64,000 nt of DNA from Geobacillus vulcani PSS1 (GTDB taxonomy: Bacteria; Bacillota; Bacilli; Bacillales; Anoxybacillaceae): NCBI RefSeq assembly GCF_000733845.1, contig NZ_JPOI01000001.1, forward strand, positions 124,001 through 188,000. The letters run 5' to 3'. Shown piece by piece: positions 25,780-33,046 of this stretch. Within the stretch, counting starts at the first letter, position 1. Each line of letters begins with the position of its first letter. The position numbers and the translations under genes are program-made. Under the pieces are notes generated by a model. The model was not told the origin of the DNA. It saw only the letters and a program-made list of their open reading frames with translations, and did not search any database.

Positions 25780-25908
25780 TTAAGCGACAAATGCCGCGCC
25801 GACAATAATCAACAAAATGAACAACACAACAATCAACACAAAGCCACCGCCATAGCCACCGCCATAGCCGTAGCCGTAATACGGAAAGCCGTAACCGCAG
25901 AAGCCCAT
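25780..25908 (-). CDS. YjcZ-family small sporulation protein
   Basis: 42 residues. The N-terminus is Gly/Tyr-rich (GYGFPYYGYGYGGGYGGG) and is followed by one hydrophobic helix (FVLIVVLFILLIIVGAAFV) to the end. This is the hallmark of the YjcZ sporulation family; the function is unknown, and membrane location in the spore is inferred. AGGAGGT lies 8 bases before the ATG. It lies just upstream of spoVIF on the same strand. Confidence 0.85.
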   Translation of the reverse strand: MGFCGYGFPYYGYGYGGGYGGGFVLIVVLFILLIIVGAAFVA

Positions 25909-25985
25909 TCGGATGCACCTCCTTCTCCGTTTACTGTATCGTATTCATCCGTGCATCAGGACGTATGGGCGCAAAGGCCATTTTG

Positions 25986-26222
25986 TCATCCAAATCGGCG
26001 GAACAGCTCGGCAAATTCCCGCTCCTTCTTCGCAAACCATTGCTCGATGTAGTCCAAGTGGCCTTGCACACTTTTGAGAAACCCGTTGTTCAGTTTTTCG
26101 ATTTCTTGCAGCTGTTTGTTAAAGTCCTTTCCCCATTGTTCAAACAGGCGGATGAACGTTTCATGCCCTTCTTTGCGCGACGCCACCCAATTTTCGAGCG
26201 CTTTTTCCAACTCTTTGCTCAC
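25986..26222 (-). CDS. Small helical protein of unknown function
   Basis: 78 residues from a GTG start, chosen because AAAGGGGGG precedes it; a frame to 26282 exists but lacks a site. The product is entirely helical and charged (ELEKALENWVASRKEGHE, KQLQEIEKLNNGFLKS, EQWFAKKEREFAELFRRF) with Trp and Phe at regular spacing, which suggests a small coiled bundle. It has no signal or membrane segment. I do not recognise the family; the location suggests a sporulation role. Confidence 0.6.
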   Translation of the reverse strand: MSKELEKALENWVASRKEGHETFIRLFEQWGKDFNKQLQEIEKLNNGFLKSVQGHLDYIEQWFAKKEREFAELFRRFG

Positions 26223-26350
26223 CCTTTTCCCCCCTTTCTTACTGTTGTATGCCAAAACGGCTGCACAGGGTGAAGGCGTCACCGTTCTTTTTTTGCCTTG
26301 CCATATGATAAAGTAAAGATGAACGGCAACATGAAAGGGAGGGAACGAAT

Positions 26351-26671
26351 GTGAAACGCATTGAAACAGTGGAGCAATTCGAGGCGGTCATTTCCGGCGA
26401 TCAACCAACGATCATCAAGTTTTACACAACTTGGTGTCCGGACTGCGTGCGACTGAACATGTTCATCGATGACATCGTCCGCGACCACAATCAATATGAT
26501 TGGTGGGAAATCGATCGCGATCAGTTTCCGGAACTTGGCGAGAAATACCAGGTACTTGGCATCCCGAGCCTGCTTGTCTTCCGCAACGGAGAAAAAATTG
26601 CTCATCTGCACAGCGCTGACGCCAAAACGCCGGAAGAGGTGCGCGCCTTTTTGCAGTCTCTGCCGGAGTAA
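26351..26671 (+). CDS. Thioredoxin-like protein with CPDC active site
   Basis: 106 residues with a thioredoxin fold. The redox motif is TTWCPDCVRLN near residue 27, and the cis-proline follows in GIPSLLVF near 73. It is a cytosolic disulfide reductase or a specialised thioredoxin of the YtpP type. The start is GTG 26351 behind GGGAGGGAAC; an overlapping ATG is out of frame. It is divergent from the small spore-type gene at 25986-26222. Confidence 0.85.
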   Translation: MKRIETVEQFEAVISGDQPTIIKFYTTWCPDCVRLNMFIDDIVRDHNQYDWWEIDRDQFPELGEKYQVLGIPSLLVFRNGEKIAHLHSADAKTPEEVRAFLQSLPE

Positions 26672-26712
26672 AGCGGGGCGGCATCCTTGCCTCGCCAGAG
26701 ACGAAGGGCAAC

Positions 26713-26758
26713 AAAAAGAGGCTGTCCGGGAAAGGAATTTTTTCCTTCTCGGACAGCC
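26713..26758 (-). terminator. Terminator at the end of the spoVA2mob-like operon
   Basis: On the minus strand GGCTGTCCG (26750-26758) pairs with CGGACAGCC (26720-26728), with further pairing of GAAGGA and TCCTTT in the arms, followed by CTTTTTG. A closely similar hairpin ends the glycosyltransferase operon at 41174. Confidence 0.72.
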
Positions 26759-26812
26759 ATGCGAATGAATAGACAGCCCCCTATGGAACACCGATTGGGG
26801 AAACGGAAGCCG

Positions 26813-26983
26813 TCAATATTCGATTTCGTCGTAGTCTTTCGGCTGGCGCGTCAGCTGCGGGCTGTCGAACATCAATTCAATCGACATTTCCTCATCCGTC
26901 GTCCGCGCCCGCTCGGAGCCTTCATTTGGCTTCAATTGGATTTGAATTTCCTCATCGGTCGTTTTCGTTCGTTTGTCTTCCAT
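26813..26983 (-). CDS. Small acidic protein, unknown function
   Basis: 56 residues, rich in Glu, Asp and Thr. Two similar segments are visible: TKTTDEEIQIQL and ARTTDEEMSIEL, an internal duplication of about 20 residues. There are no cysteines and no membrane segments. AGGAGG lies 8 bases before ATG 26983. It follows the YetF-like gene with a 20-base gap and is followed by a terminator, so it probably belongs to the same operon. I do not recognise the family. Confidence 0.65.
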   Translation of the reverse strand: MEDKRTKTTDEEIQIQLKPNEGSERARTTDEEMSIELMFDSPQLTRQPKDYDEIEY

Positions 26984-27003
26984 CGTTGTTTCCTCCTATG
27001 TCA

Positions 27004-27864
27004 TCAGTTTTGCAAGAGTGGTTCAACTTTTTGCACAAGCTCTGCCATTTTTGTGGCATTTCGTTCATACAGCTCCTTCGCCTCTTCCGCATTCGTCTGC
27101 AGCGCATACAGCTCCAGATCAGCCTGCACTTTTTTCATTGCGGCCAAGAGCAGCTTTTTCTCCTGCGGCTCGGCAATTTGAATCTTGTCATCATACAAAT
27201 CGATCGTCAGCTGCCCATATGAATCGACTTGGGCGAGAAACACATTTTCAATCGCCACTCCCTGCTTGTCAAGCTGTTCCTTCAGCCAGCCGCGGCCAAG
27301 CCCCATCGTCGCGAGCGGCTCATCCAAAATCATGCCGTCCATAATGACCGTTTGTGGCTCTTTTTCCCGCGGTGGGTTTGGGAACACATCGCCGACGGTG
27401 AGCGGTTGCTTTTCCCGCTTCAGCAACACGTTCAAGTCACCGTTGGGCTCCAGCACCGCAAACTCGACGTCGGCGACGCGAAACACATCTTTTTTGCGCA
27501 GCTGCTCAAGCAGCTCATCCACCGTATATTTTTCCCGCTTCAAATTTTCTTCTAAAATTTTGCCGTTTTTAATAAAAACCGTGGAATTGCCCTCGACAAA
27601 ATCACGAAATTTCTTATTGCGCAGCGAGAGACGAGCGACAATGACTGGAAACAGCGACCAAATCAAAATGCTGGTAATGCCTTCTTGCAACGAAATCCCT
27701 AAATCGACCGACATCGTTCCGGCGATATCGCCGACGGTAATGCCGACGATGTATTCAAAAAACGACAATTTTGATAATTGCTTTTTGCCGAGAATGCGGG
27801 TAATAACGAACAACCCGATTAAAATGCAAATCGAACGAATGGCGGTTTCTAACCATATAGGCAT
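27004..27864 (-). CDS. YetF-type DUF421 membrane protein with DUF1657-like tail
   Basis: 286 residues. Two or three N-terminal membrane helices (about 7-25, 35-80) lead into a cytosolic DUF421 region. The C-terminal 45 residues (VQADLELYALQTNAEEAKELY) resemble the separate DUF1657 proteins of this operon, so this is the DUF421-plus-DUF1657 fusion reported as the last gene of the spoVA2mob operon. The ribosome-binding site is AAGGAG. In that system, this gene class contributes to spore heat resistance by an unknown mechanism. Confidence 0.85.
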   Translation of the reverse strand: MPIWLETAIRSICILIGLFVITRILGKKQLSKLSFFEYIVGITVGDIAGTMSVDLGISLQEGITSILIWSLFPVIVARLSLRNKKFRDFVEGNSTVFIKNGKILEENLKREKYTVDELLEQLRKKDVFRVADVEFAVLEPNGDLNVLLKREKQPLTVGDVFPNPPREKEPQTVIMDGMILDEPLATMGLGRGWLKEQLDKQGVAIENVFLAQVDSYGQLTIDLYDDKIQIAEPQEKKLLLAAMKKVQADLELYALQTNAEEAKELYERNATKMAELVQKVEPLLQN

Positions 27865-27876
27865 CGATCATGCTCC

Positions 27877-28083
27877 TTACTTTCCGTGGTATTGCGGCTC
27901 TTCGAACTCGAGCCGGCCGATCCGGTCTTTGATGTCCGCGATGATCTCCTCTGTCACAAGCATCGCTTCATGAAACGTCCGCTGCGCCGTTTCGTCCTGA
28001 GAAGTGAGCGCCAGCTGTTGCAGCCCAGCGTGAATGCCTTTTAGGCTCGCCAACGTTTGTTTCACTTGCGAAGCAACGGTCAT
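27877..28083 (-). CDS. DUF1657 protein (second copy)
   Basis: 68 residues, helical, ending EFEEPQYHGK. It resembles the DUF1657 protein at 30532-30738 over its whole length (both start MTVA-QVKQTLA-LK). The function is unknown. GGAGGG precedes ATG 28083. It sits between spoVAEb and the YetF-type gene, the place the second DUF1657 gene has in spoVA2mob. Confidence 0.85.
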   Translation of the reverse strand: MTVASQVKQTLASLKGIHAGLQQLALTSQDETAQRTFHEAMLVTEEIIADIKDRIGRLEFEEPQYHGK

Positions 28084-28095
28084 GAACGATCCCTC

Positions 28096-28452
28096 CTATC
28101 CTTTCGGGCGGAACAAGAGCGCCCCGATAAACCCAAAGATGATCGCTGCGGAGATGCCAGCGCTCGTCACCTCAAACATGCCGGTCAATACGCCGATAAT
28201 GCCGTGTTTTTCCGCCTCTTGCATCGCACCATGAACGAGTGCGTTTCCAAAGCTCGTAATCGGAATCGTCGCCCCGGCGCCGGCAAAATCGATGAGTGGC
28301 TCATACAAACCGAATCCATCCAAAATCGCCCCGATGACGACGAGAATCGTCAACGTATGCGCAGGTGTCAGTTTAAACACGTCCATCAAAATTTGCCCGA
28401 TCAAACAAATCAGCCCGCCGACAACAAACGCCCAAAAAAACATAGCCAGCAC
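28096..28452 (-). CDS. spoVAEb: SpoVA family protein SpoVAEb
   Basis: 118 residues, nearly all membrane segments, with the conserved loop [26 protein letters not shown]. SpoVA proteins form the channel for dipicolinate in the spore inner membrane. I chose GTG 28452 because GGAGGTGA (inside the end of spoVAD) lies 8 bases upstream; the longer frame to 28470 overlaps spoVAD. One base separates it from the spoVAD stop. Confidence 0.9.
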   Translation of the reverse strand: MLAMFFWAFVVGGLICLIGQILMDVFKLTPAHTLTILVVIGAILDGFGLYEPLIDFAGAGATIPITSFGNALVHGAMQEAEKHGIIGVLTGMFEVTSAGISAAIIFGFIGALLFRPKG

Positions 28453-28453
28453 G

Positions 28454-29467
28454 CTACGCCTCACCTCCATACTCGATCGCCACCGCGTGAGCGATGCATG
28501 GAATCGTCTCGTTTTGCTGGAACGATAACGGCGACAAGAGCGCCCCCGTCGCCACTACCAAAATGCGCTTCAGCTCGCCGCGACGCATCCGGTTGATGAG
28601 ATGCCCGTAAACGACGACGGCGGAACAAGCCGCCCCGCTCGCTCCGGACAAGATCGGTTGCCCATCGCGGTAAATGAGCAGTCCGCAATCTTGGTAACGC
28701 TCTTCATCGATGTCAATGCCGTGCTGACGCAGCAAGTCAAGGGAGACTTGGCGGCCGATCCGCCCTAAATCGCCGGTGACAATCAAATCGTAATATGATG
28801 CGTCGATTTGCCGATCGCGCAAGTGCGCCTCAATCGTATCGACCGCCGCCGGCGCCATCGCTCCACCCATGTTGAACGGATCAGCAAGACCCATATCTAC
28901 AACTCGGCCGATCGTCGCCGCGGTCACGCGCGGCCCGTCCCCTTTCGGACTGACGATCGCCACGCCAGCTCCCGTCACTGTCCACTGCGCCGTCGGTGGC
29001 TTTTGCCCGCCGTATTCCGTCGGGTAGCGAAACTGCTTTTCGACGGCAGTGTTGTGGCTTGAGGCTCCGGTTAATATATAATCTGCCCCTCCGTAGTTCG
29101 TAATAAAAGCGCTGAGCGCCAGCCCTTCCATCGAAGTGGAGCAGGCGCCAAAAATGCCGAGATACGGCATGCCGAGCGTCCGCGCGGCGAAGTTCGTCGG
29201 GGTCATTTGGTTGATCAAGTCGCCGGCGATGAGAAATTGCACTTTTTCTTTCTCCAGGCCGGCTTTTTCCATCGCCTGAAACGCTGCTTCTTCCATGAGC
29301 ACTCGATGCGCCTTCTCGTACGACTCCTCTCCGAGCCATAAATCTTCGTGAAGAAGATCAAAGTCATCGGCGAGGCGGCCGTTCGCCTCAAACGGCCCGC
29401 CGACGGCCGCCGTCGCGATGATCGCCGGCTTGTTCGCAAACACCCATGTGCGGTGCCCTTTCAGCAT
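28454..29467 (-). CDS. spoVAD: Stage V sporulation protein SpoVAD
   Basis: 337 residues. A thiolase-like fold protein that sits at the spore inner membrane and binds dipicolinate. Motifs include [16 protein letters not shown] near residue 112 (the thiolase nucleophile region) and [14 protein letters not shown] near 225. ATG 29467 overlaps the spoVAC stop (TAATG), so the two are coupled. It is the central gene of the spoVAC-D-Eb set. Confidence 0.93.
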   Translation of the reverse strand: MLKGHRTWVFANKPAIIATAAVGGPFEANGRLADDFDLLHEDLWLGEESYEKAHRVLMEEAAFQAMEKAGLEKEKVQFLIAGDLINQMTPTNFAARTLGMPYLGIFGACSTSMEGLALSAFITNYGGADYILTGASSHNTAVEKQFRYPTEYGGQKPPTAQWTVTGAGVAIVSPKGDGPRVTAATIGRVVDMGLADPFNMGGAMAPAAVDTIEAHLRDRQIDASYYDLIVTGDLGRIGRQVSLDLLRQHGIDIDEERYQDCGLLIYRDGQPILSGASGAACSAVVVYGHLINRMRRGELKRILVVATGALLSPLSFQQNETIPCIAHAVAIEYGGEA

Positions 29468-29946
29468 TACAATCCCCCCCACTGGGTCGCAATCGTTTTG
29501 ACAAGGGCGATGACAAAAGCGGAAAACGTACCAAACAAAATGACAGAGCCGGCAAGCTTAAACATGTTCGATCCAACCCCCAACACAAACCCTTCCGTGC
29601 GGTGCTCGATGGCGGCGGAAATGACGGCGTTGCCAAACCCCGTCACCGGCACGGCGCTTCCCGCCCCAGCGAACTGGGCGATCCGGTCGTAGACGCCAAG
29701 ACCGGTTAAAATCATGGATATGAACACCATTGTCGCCACTGTCGGATTGCCGGCCGTCTGCTCGGTAAAGTCAAAAAAATACATGTAAAAATAAGAGATC
29801 GCCTGTCCGATCGCACAAATGGTCCCGCCGACGAGAAACGCGCAGGCGCAGTTGCGGACAATCGGGCGCTTCGTTTCCCGTTCTTTTTCAAATAAATGGT
29901 ATTCTTGTTGGACCGGAGTCAATTTTTTTCGTTTTTCATTCGCCAT
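29467..29946 (-). CDS. spoVAC: Stage V sporulation protein SpoVAC
   Basis: 159 residues. A polar N-terminus of about 30 residues, then four hydrophobic segments and the family loop GVYDRIAQFAGAGSAVPVTGFGN near residue 85. SpoVAC behaves as a mechanosensitive channel that releases dipicolinate at germination. Upstream lies the YhcN-type lipoprotein gene. The clear similarity of its AGAGS-VPVTGFGN loop to SpoVAEb shows that they are related. Confidence 0.93.
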   Translation of the reverse strand: MANEKRKKLTPVQQEYHLFEKERETKRPIVRNCACAFLVGGTICAIGQAISYFYMYFFDFTEQTAGNPTVATMVFISMILTGLGVYDRIAQFAGAGSAVPVTGFGNAVISAAIEHRTEGFVLGVGSNMFKLAGSVILFGTFSAFVIALVKTIATQWGGL

Positions 29947-29957
29947 AATGACACCTC

Positions 29958-30437
29958 TTATGTTTGCTCTTTACTTAGCTTTTCAATGCGCCCCATTTCC
30001 CGGTTGACTTTTCGTTCATCCCAGCGCCGGTGATCCATATTGGCTTTCAGCTGTTTCGTCTTCCAAAAAATTTTCAAATCGCTCGAGGAAACGACATTGT
30101 AGCCGGGAAACATGCCGCGCAGTTTTTGATCAATATCTTTCTCGATTTGTTTTCGACTCCACCGTTTCATATGGGGAATTTGATACGCGACGAGCAGCCG
30201 ATCCCCGCTGTTGACTGCCACCACGTCCCGAACGTCGTCGCGCCCGCGCAAATAGCGGGCCGCCCGCTCGGCCGGACCTTGGTTCAGCTCCGCATGTTTC
30301 GCCGTCCCGGACGTTTGAGTTTTCAGCAAGTTGGCCCCTTGCAGCGATTGTTTTTGTTCCGTTTCTTCTTTGGCGCAGCCGCCGACCGCGATCATCACAA
30401 CGACGGCCGTCAACCACCATTTTTTCATCTTCATCAA
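29958..30437 (-). CDS. YhcN/YlaJ-family sporulation lipoprotein
   Basis: 159 residues. Signal peptide with lipobox VGGC near residue 21, then a charged YhcN/YlaJ domain (RYLRGRDDVRDVVAVNSGDRLLVAYQI; a Trp-rich segment KRWSRKQIEKDI). It should be anchored to the spore inner membrane. The start may be TTG 30437 or the ATG three bases in. Within spoVA2mob the YhcN-type lipoprotein is the second gene, as here. Confidence 0.88.
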   Translation of the reverse strand: MMKMKKWWLTAVVVMIAVGGCAKEETEQKQSLQGANLLKTQTSGTAKHAELNQGPAERAARYLRGRDDVRDVVAVNSGDRLLVAYQIPHMKRWSRKQIEKDIDQKLRGMFPGYNVVSSSDLKIFWKTKQLKANMDHRRWDERKVNREMGRIEKLSKEQT

Positions 30438-30469
30438 CCCATTCGTTTTTATGTATTTCCGCCAAGTCG

Positions 30470-30500
30470 GGAAAGGTTGGCGTGCTGTGCCAACCTTTCC
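30470..30500. other. Hairpin in the spoVA2mob-like leader region
   Basis: GAAAGGTTGGC pairs perfectly with GCCAACCTTTC around GTGCTGT, between the first DUF1657 gene and the lipoprotein gene. There is no T-run on either strand. It may set mRNA stability or stoichiometry within the operon. Confidence 0.45.
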
Positions 30501-30531
30501 GCCTGAACCATCCCATTCGCTTCAGCGAAGG

Positions 30532-30738
30532 TTATTGTTGTTTATATTGTGGCTCTTCGTTTTGAATTTCTTGCATGCGCGAGTTCACCAAATCAATGAC
30601 CGCCTGCGTTTGTTGAGCAGCTTGTTGGTAAAGCTGCTTCGCGGCTTGGTTTTCGGTTTGCAAAGCAAACGTTTCGAAGCTCGCTTGGGCGGTTTTTAAC
30701 CCGGCTAATGTTTGTTTCACTTGTGTAGCAACCGTCAT
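30532..30738 (-). CDS. DUF1657 protein (first gene of the spoVA2mob-like operon)
   Basis: 68 residues, Gln-rich and helical (QLYQQAAQQTQAVIDLV), ending EIQNEEPQYKQQ. The ribosome-binding site AAAGGAGG is strong. The function is unknown; genes of this family open the spoVA2mob operon. A possible sporulation promoter is at 30784-30813. Confidence 0.87.
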   Translation of the reverse strand: MTVATQVKQTLAGLKTAQASFETFALQTENQAAKQLYQQAAQQTQAVIDLVNSRMQEIQNEEPQYKQQ

Positions 30739-30783
30739 GATGGATGTCCTCCTTTATGGTGTAAGATGGCTGGTGACAATGTT

Positions 30784-30813
30784 TAGAATGTTTTTTTGCC
30801 GTCAAATTATAAT
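30784..30813 (-). promoter_or_regulatory. Possible sigma-G promoter of the spoVA2mob-like operon
   Basis: On the minus strand CATTCTA (30784-30790) resembles the sigma-G -10 CATACTA; 17 bases upstream is ATTATA (30808-30813), a partial match to the -35. The site is 46 bases from the gene. spoVA genes are expressed under sigma-G in B. subtilis, which fits. Confidence 0.45.
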
Positions 30814-30861
30814 TGTCATTTTATGAAAAACGTTCTGCCTCCTTTCCAGCTTTTCCAAGCA

Positions 30862-30888
30862 CAAAAAGGGCGCCTTCTGCAGGCGCCC
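30862..30888 (-). terminator. Terminator of the holin-like gene
   Basis: On the minus strand GGGCGCC pairs with GGCGCCC around TGCAGAA, followed by five T. It starts 7 bases after the stop of the gene at 30896-31099. Confidence 0.88.
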
Positions 30889-30895
30889 ATACCGT

Positions 30896-31099
30896 TTACG
30901 ACTTGTCATTAACTTTGTCGGAATAACCGCGGCCGAGCGACGGGTTGTTTAAAATACCGGCCATCACCAAAATGCTTAACAACGCATGATACAACTGTTC
31001 ATACTTGCCAAGGTCGATGTCGACGCCAAACGTCTCCAGCGCCAGTACAACAAACGATCCGATCCCGAGCCAAAGCCCGTAATTTTTAAAACGCTCCAC
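30896..31099 (-). CDS. Small holin-like membrane protein
   Basis: 67 residues. Two hydrophobic helices (GLWLGIGSFVVLALETFGV and HALLSILVMAGIL) joined by a short acidic turn, then a polar tail NNPSLGRGYSDKVNDKS. The order, spacing and the N-D/NP-G-SD tail resemble phi-LC3-type holins. No endolysin or phage gene is nearby, so it may be a domesticated copy or a spore membrane protein. The start is GTG 31099 behind GGGGGAC. Confidence 0.6.
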   Translation of the reverse strand: MERFKNYGLWLGIGSFVVLALETFGVDIDLGKYEQLYHALLSILVMAGILNNPSLGRGYSDKVNDKS

Positions 31100-31126
31100 C
31101 GTTTGCGTCCCCCATTTGCTTTATGG

Positions 31127-31351
31127 CTAAATCCACGAGAACGGTCTCCTTTCTCCTTCGTCCCGGTCATGTTCTCCTTCATCATGCCCGTCTTGATGCT
31201 GCACCTCTTCTGCCGCTTTAACCTCATCGTCGATCCGATGCGGGAACAGCCATGGATCACGAATGCGGCCGCGCGGCATAATGACGATGTCATCAGCATG
31301 AATGATCAATTTATCGACGTGAATGACCTTCGCTTTTTTCCGATCCGACAT
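31127..31351 (-). CDS. Small acidic-tailed protein of unknown function
   Basis: 74 residues. The N-terminal half (KVIHVDKLIIHADDIVIMPRG) looks like a beta-rich core; the C-terminal half is very rich in Asp, Glu and His (DEGEHDRDEGE). GGAAAGGGGGGAA precedes ATG 31351, a strong site. It is transcribed with the holin-like gene 27 bases downstream. I do not recognise the family; His/Asp richness might bind metal, which is only a guess. Confidence 0.6.
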   Translation of the reverse strand: MSDRKKAKVIHVDKLIIHADDIVIMPRGRIRDPWLFPHRIDDEVKAAEEVQHQDGHDEGEHDRDEGERRPFSWI

Positions 31352-31438
31352 GCCCTTCCCCCCTTCCTTTCGCCTAGTGGCACTGTTAGACTATGCAAGG
31401 AGGCGAAGCGAAGTATAGGCATCTTTCACGGATTTTAG

Positions 31439-31552
31439 TTATTTCTTGATGACGGCTGGCCGACCGCAGCCGCATCCACTCGGACGCCGAACAGGCTGCG
31501 TTGTCGAAGAAAGAACCCTTGTCACCGGTTTCGACGGAGTTGGTTTCTTCAT
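31439..31552 (-). CDS. 37-residue basic protein with a CGCG motif
   Basis: ATG 31552 follows GGGAGGGATGAGGA. The product is rich in Lys, Arg, Pro and Thr (MKKPTPSKPVTRVLSS) and ends with PSGCGCGRPAVIKK. The Cys-Gly-Cys-Gly core is the only motif. Too short for reliable assignment; the setting and a strong ribosome-binding site make translation likely. It may be a small spore protein. Confidence 0.5.
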   Translation of the reverse strand: MKKPTPSKPVTRVLSSTTQPVRRPSGCGCGRPAVIKK

Positions 31553-31731
31553 TCCTCATCCCTCCATCCCGAAAAAGTGTAGCCCTCGCCGATCAACCAA
31601 TTTATGTTCAAGTCCATTTTCGTACGACTCGTCTCTAGTTGGAGCGGCATAGAAAACAAACGATGTTCAACGGCAAGAGGAAAAATGAGCGGCTACTGCT
31701 ATTGTATGGCTTGGTGAGCCAAAGGTGCCTC

Positions 31732-32070
31732 TCATTTTTCTTTGGTTTGCTCCGGGCGGGGCATGATGGCATTTTCTTGCTTCAGCGTGCGGAAAAACCA
31801 GCTGTCCGGCCGTTCGTCCTCATCCGCCTTGCCCGCTTCTTCGATCCATGGCGATAGCAGCAGCTGGCGGCGGAGCTCGTCATTTTCCTTCGCCAACTGT
31901 TTGAGCTGCTCGTAGCGTTTGGCGCTTTGGTAAGCCAGCTCCTTTAACACAATGTTTTCGGCTTCCACCTCTTTCAGACGGCGCTCCAGTTCAGCAATTC
32001 GCTCAGCAAGCCGCTGTTCACCCGCCCCCCTTCTCTCTTCGTTCATCGCCCCATGTTTGTCTTTCACCAT
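31732..32070 (-). CDS. Coiled-coil protein of unknown function
   Basis: 112 residues. A long leucine-spaced coil spans about residues 15-75 (RIAELERRLKEVEAENIVLKE, EQLKQLAKENDELRRQLLL), followed by an acidic, aromatic-containing tail (DERPDSWFFRTLKQENA). ATG 32070 is chosen since AAAGGGGGAGATG precedes it; the frame extends to 32139 without a site. Divergent from the cysteine-rich gene at 32226. Possibly a spore-assembly protein. Confidence 0.65.
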   Translation of the reverse strand: MVKDKHGAMNEERRGAGEQRLAERIAELERRLKEVEAENIVLKELAYQSAKRYEQLKQLAKENDELRRQLLLSPWIEEAGKADEDERPDSWFFRTLKQENAIMPRPEQTKEK

Positions 32071-32225
32071 TCGACATCTCCCCCTTTGATTCATCGCTGG
32101 CTGCGCCCACCAACAAAAAATCCGCATCTGTCCCAACACATTTACCTAAGCCGTTCCATAGTATACAGTAGTCCCAAACCACCAGGCGTTGGGGAACAAC
32201 TGAACGATAGGAGGAACGAAGAAAA

Positions 32226-32945
32226 ATGGGTCATCATCACCGTCGCGATACAGAAAGAGTATGCATCAGAACGCGCAAAATTTACGACTGGGTGACGCGC
32301 CAAATCGATGTGCCATTGCGAAGCTTCAGCGGCGAGGATTTGGAAGCGATTTTCCCGATGGATCACTGCCATCGGGAAGGAACGATTTGCGATTTTTTGG
32401 GAGCGCAACATACAAACCCGCAAAATTTGACAATCCGCTGCTTCCTGACAGACGCTGAAGGCAATCCGATCGACTCAGTCGTTGACCAGGACGCATTGAT
32501 TTGCCAGGAAATTACGCAGCCAAACGGCCGGCAGTCCGTCAACGTCACTCTTCCTTCCGGAGATACTGTGACACTGCAAAAAGTCAAAGCGCTCGTCAAA
32601 GGGCATGTCGTCGTGCAAATTGTCAGCCCAACCGGCACGGTTATTTGCCAATCGAAGCCAATTCCGTTCGCTACCGCACAAACGTTCATCTTGTGCGCCC
32701 CAGAAGGCACACAGCTCAACTGCCATATTTCGTTCTTCGAATGCGACACGAGCCTAGTCTGCACAGACAACTTTGCACAACTTGATGTTTCCATCACCTT
32801 GTGCCTTGAAGTCCAAGTGGAAGCTGATGTCAAAATCGAAGTCGAAGCTCGTTTCTGCCAACCGCGCGAAGAACTGGCCGAAGCCGTGCTTTGCCCGACA
32901 ACCAAATTCCCGCCGCAATGCCCGGACGTATTCCCGGCCATGTAG
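32226..32945 (+). CDS. Cysteine-rich probable spore-surface protein
   Basis: 239 residues with about 12 cysteines and no signal peptide. The N-terminus is His/Arg-rich (MGHHHRRDTERVC), followed by a KIYDWVTRQIDVPL segment. The middle and C-terminal parts look like repeated beta-sandwich strands (VNVTLPSGDTVTLQKVKALVKG; SITLCLEVQVEADVKIEVEARFC) and the end is FPPQCPDVFPAM. Similar proteins occur in spore formers and are unassigned; cysteine-rich cytosolic proteins of this kind often become spore coat or appendage material. ATAGGAGGAAC sets the start. It is followed by its own terminator. Confidence 0.6.
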   Translation: MGHHHRRDTERVCIRTRKIYDWVTRQIDVPLRSFSGEDLEAIFPMDHCHREGTICDFLGAQHTNPQNLTIRCFLTDAEGNPIDSVVDQDALICQEITQPNGRQSVNVTLPSGDTVTLQKVKALVKGHVVVQIVSPTGTVICQSKPIPFATAQTFILCAPEGTQLNCHISFFECDTSLVCTDNFAQLDVSITLCLEVQVEADVKIEVEARFCQPREELAEAVLCPTTKFPPQCPDVFPAM

Positions 32946-32960
32946 CGTCCTGCACCATTC

Positions 32961-32990
32961 AGGCTGTTGTTCCAACAACAGCCTTTTTTA
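32961..32990 (+). terminator. Terminator of the cysteine-rich gene
   Basis: AGGCTGTTGT pairs with ACAACAGCCT with a very short loop, followed by six T. It begins 16 bases after the stop. Confidence 0.88.
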
Positions 32991-33046
32991 TATGGCATGC
33001 GCCCGCAACGGATACATAAGATGAGAATGGAAGGGGTGGAAACCGT

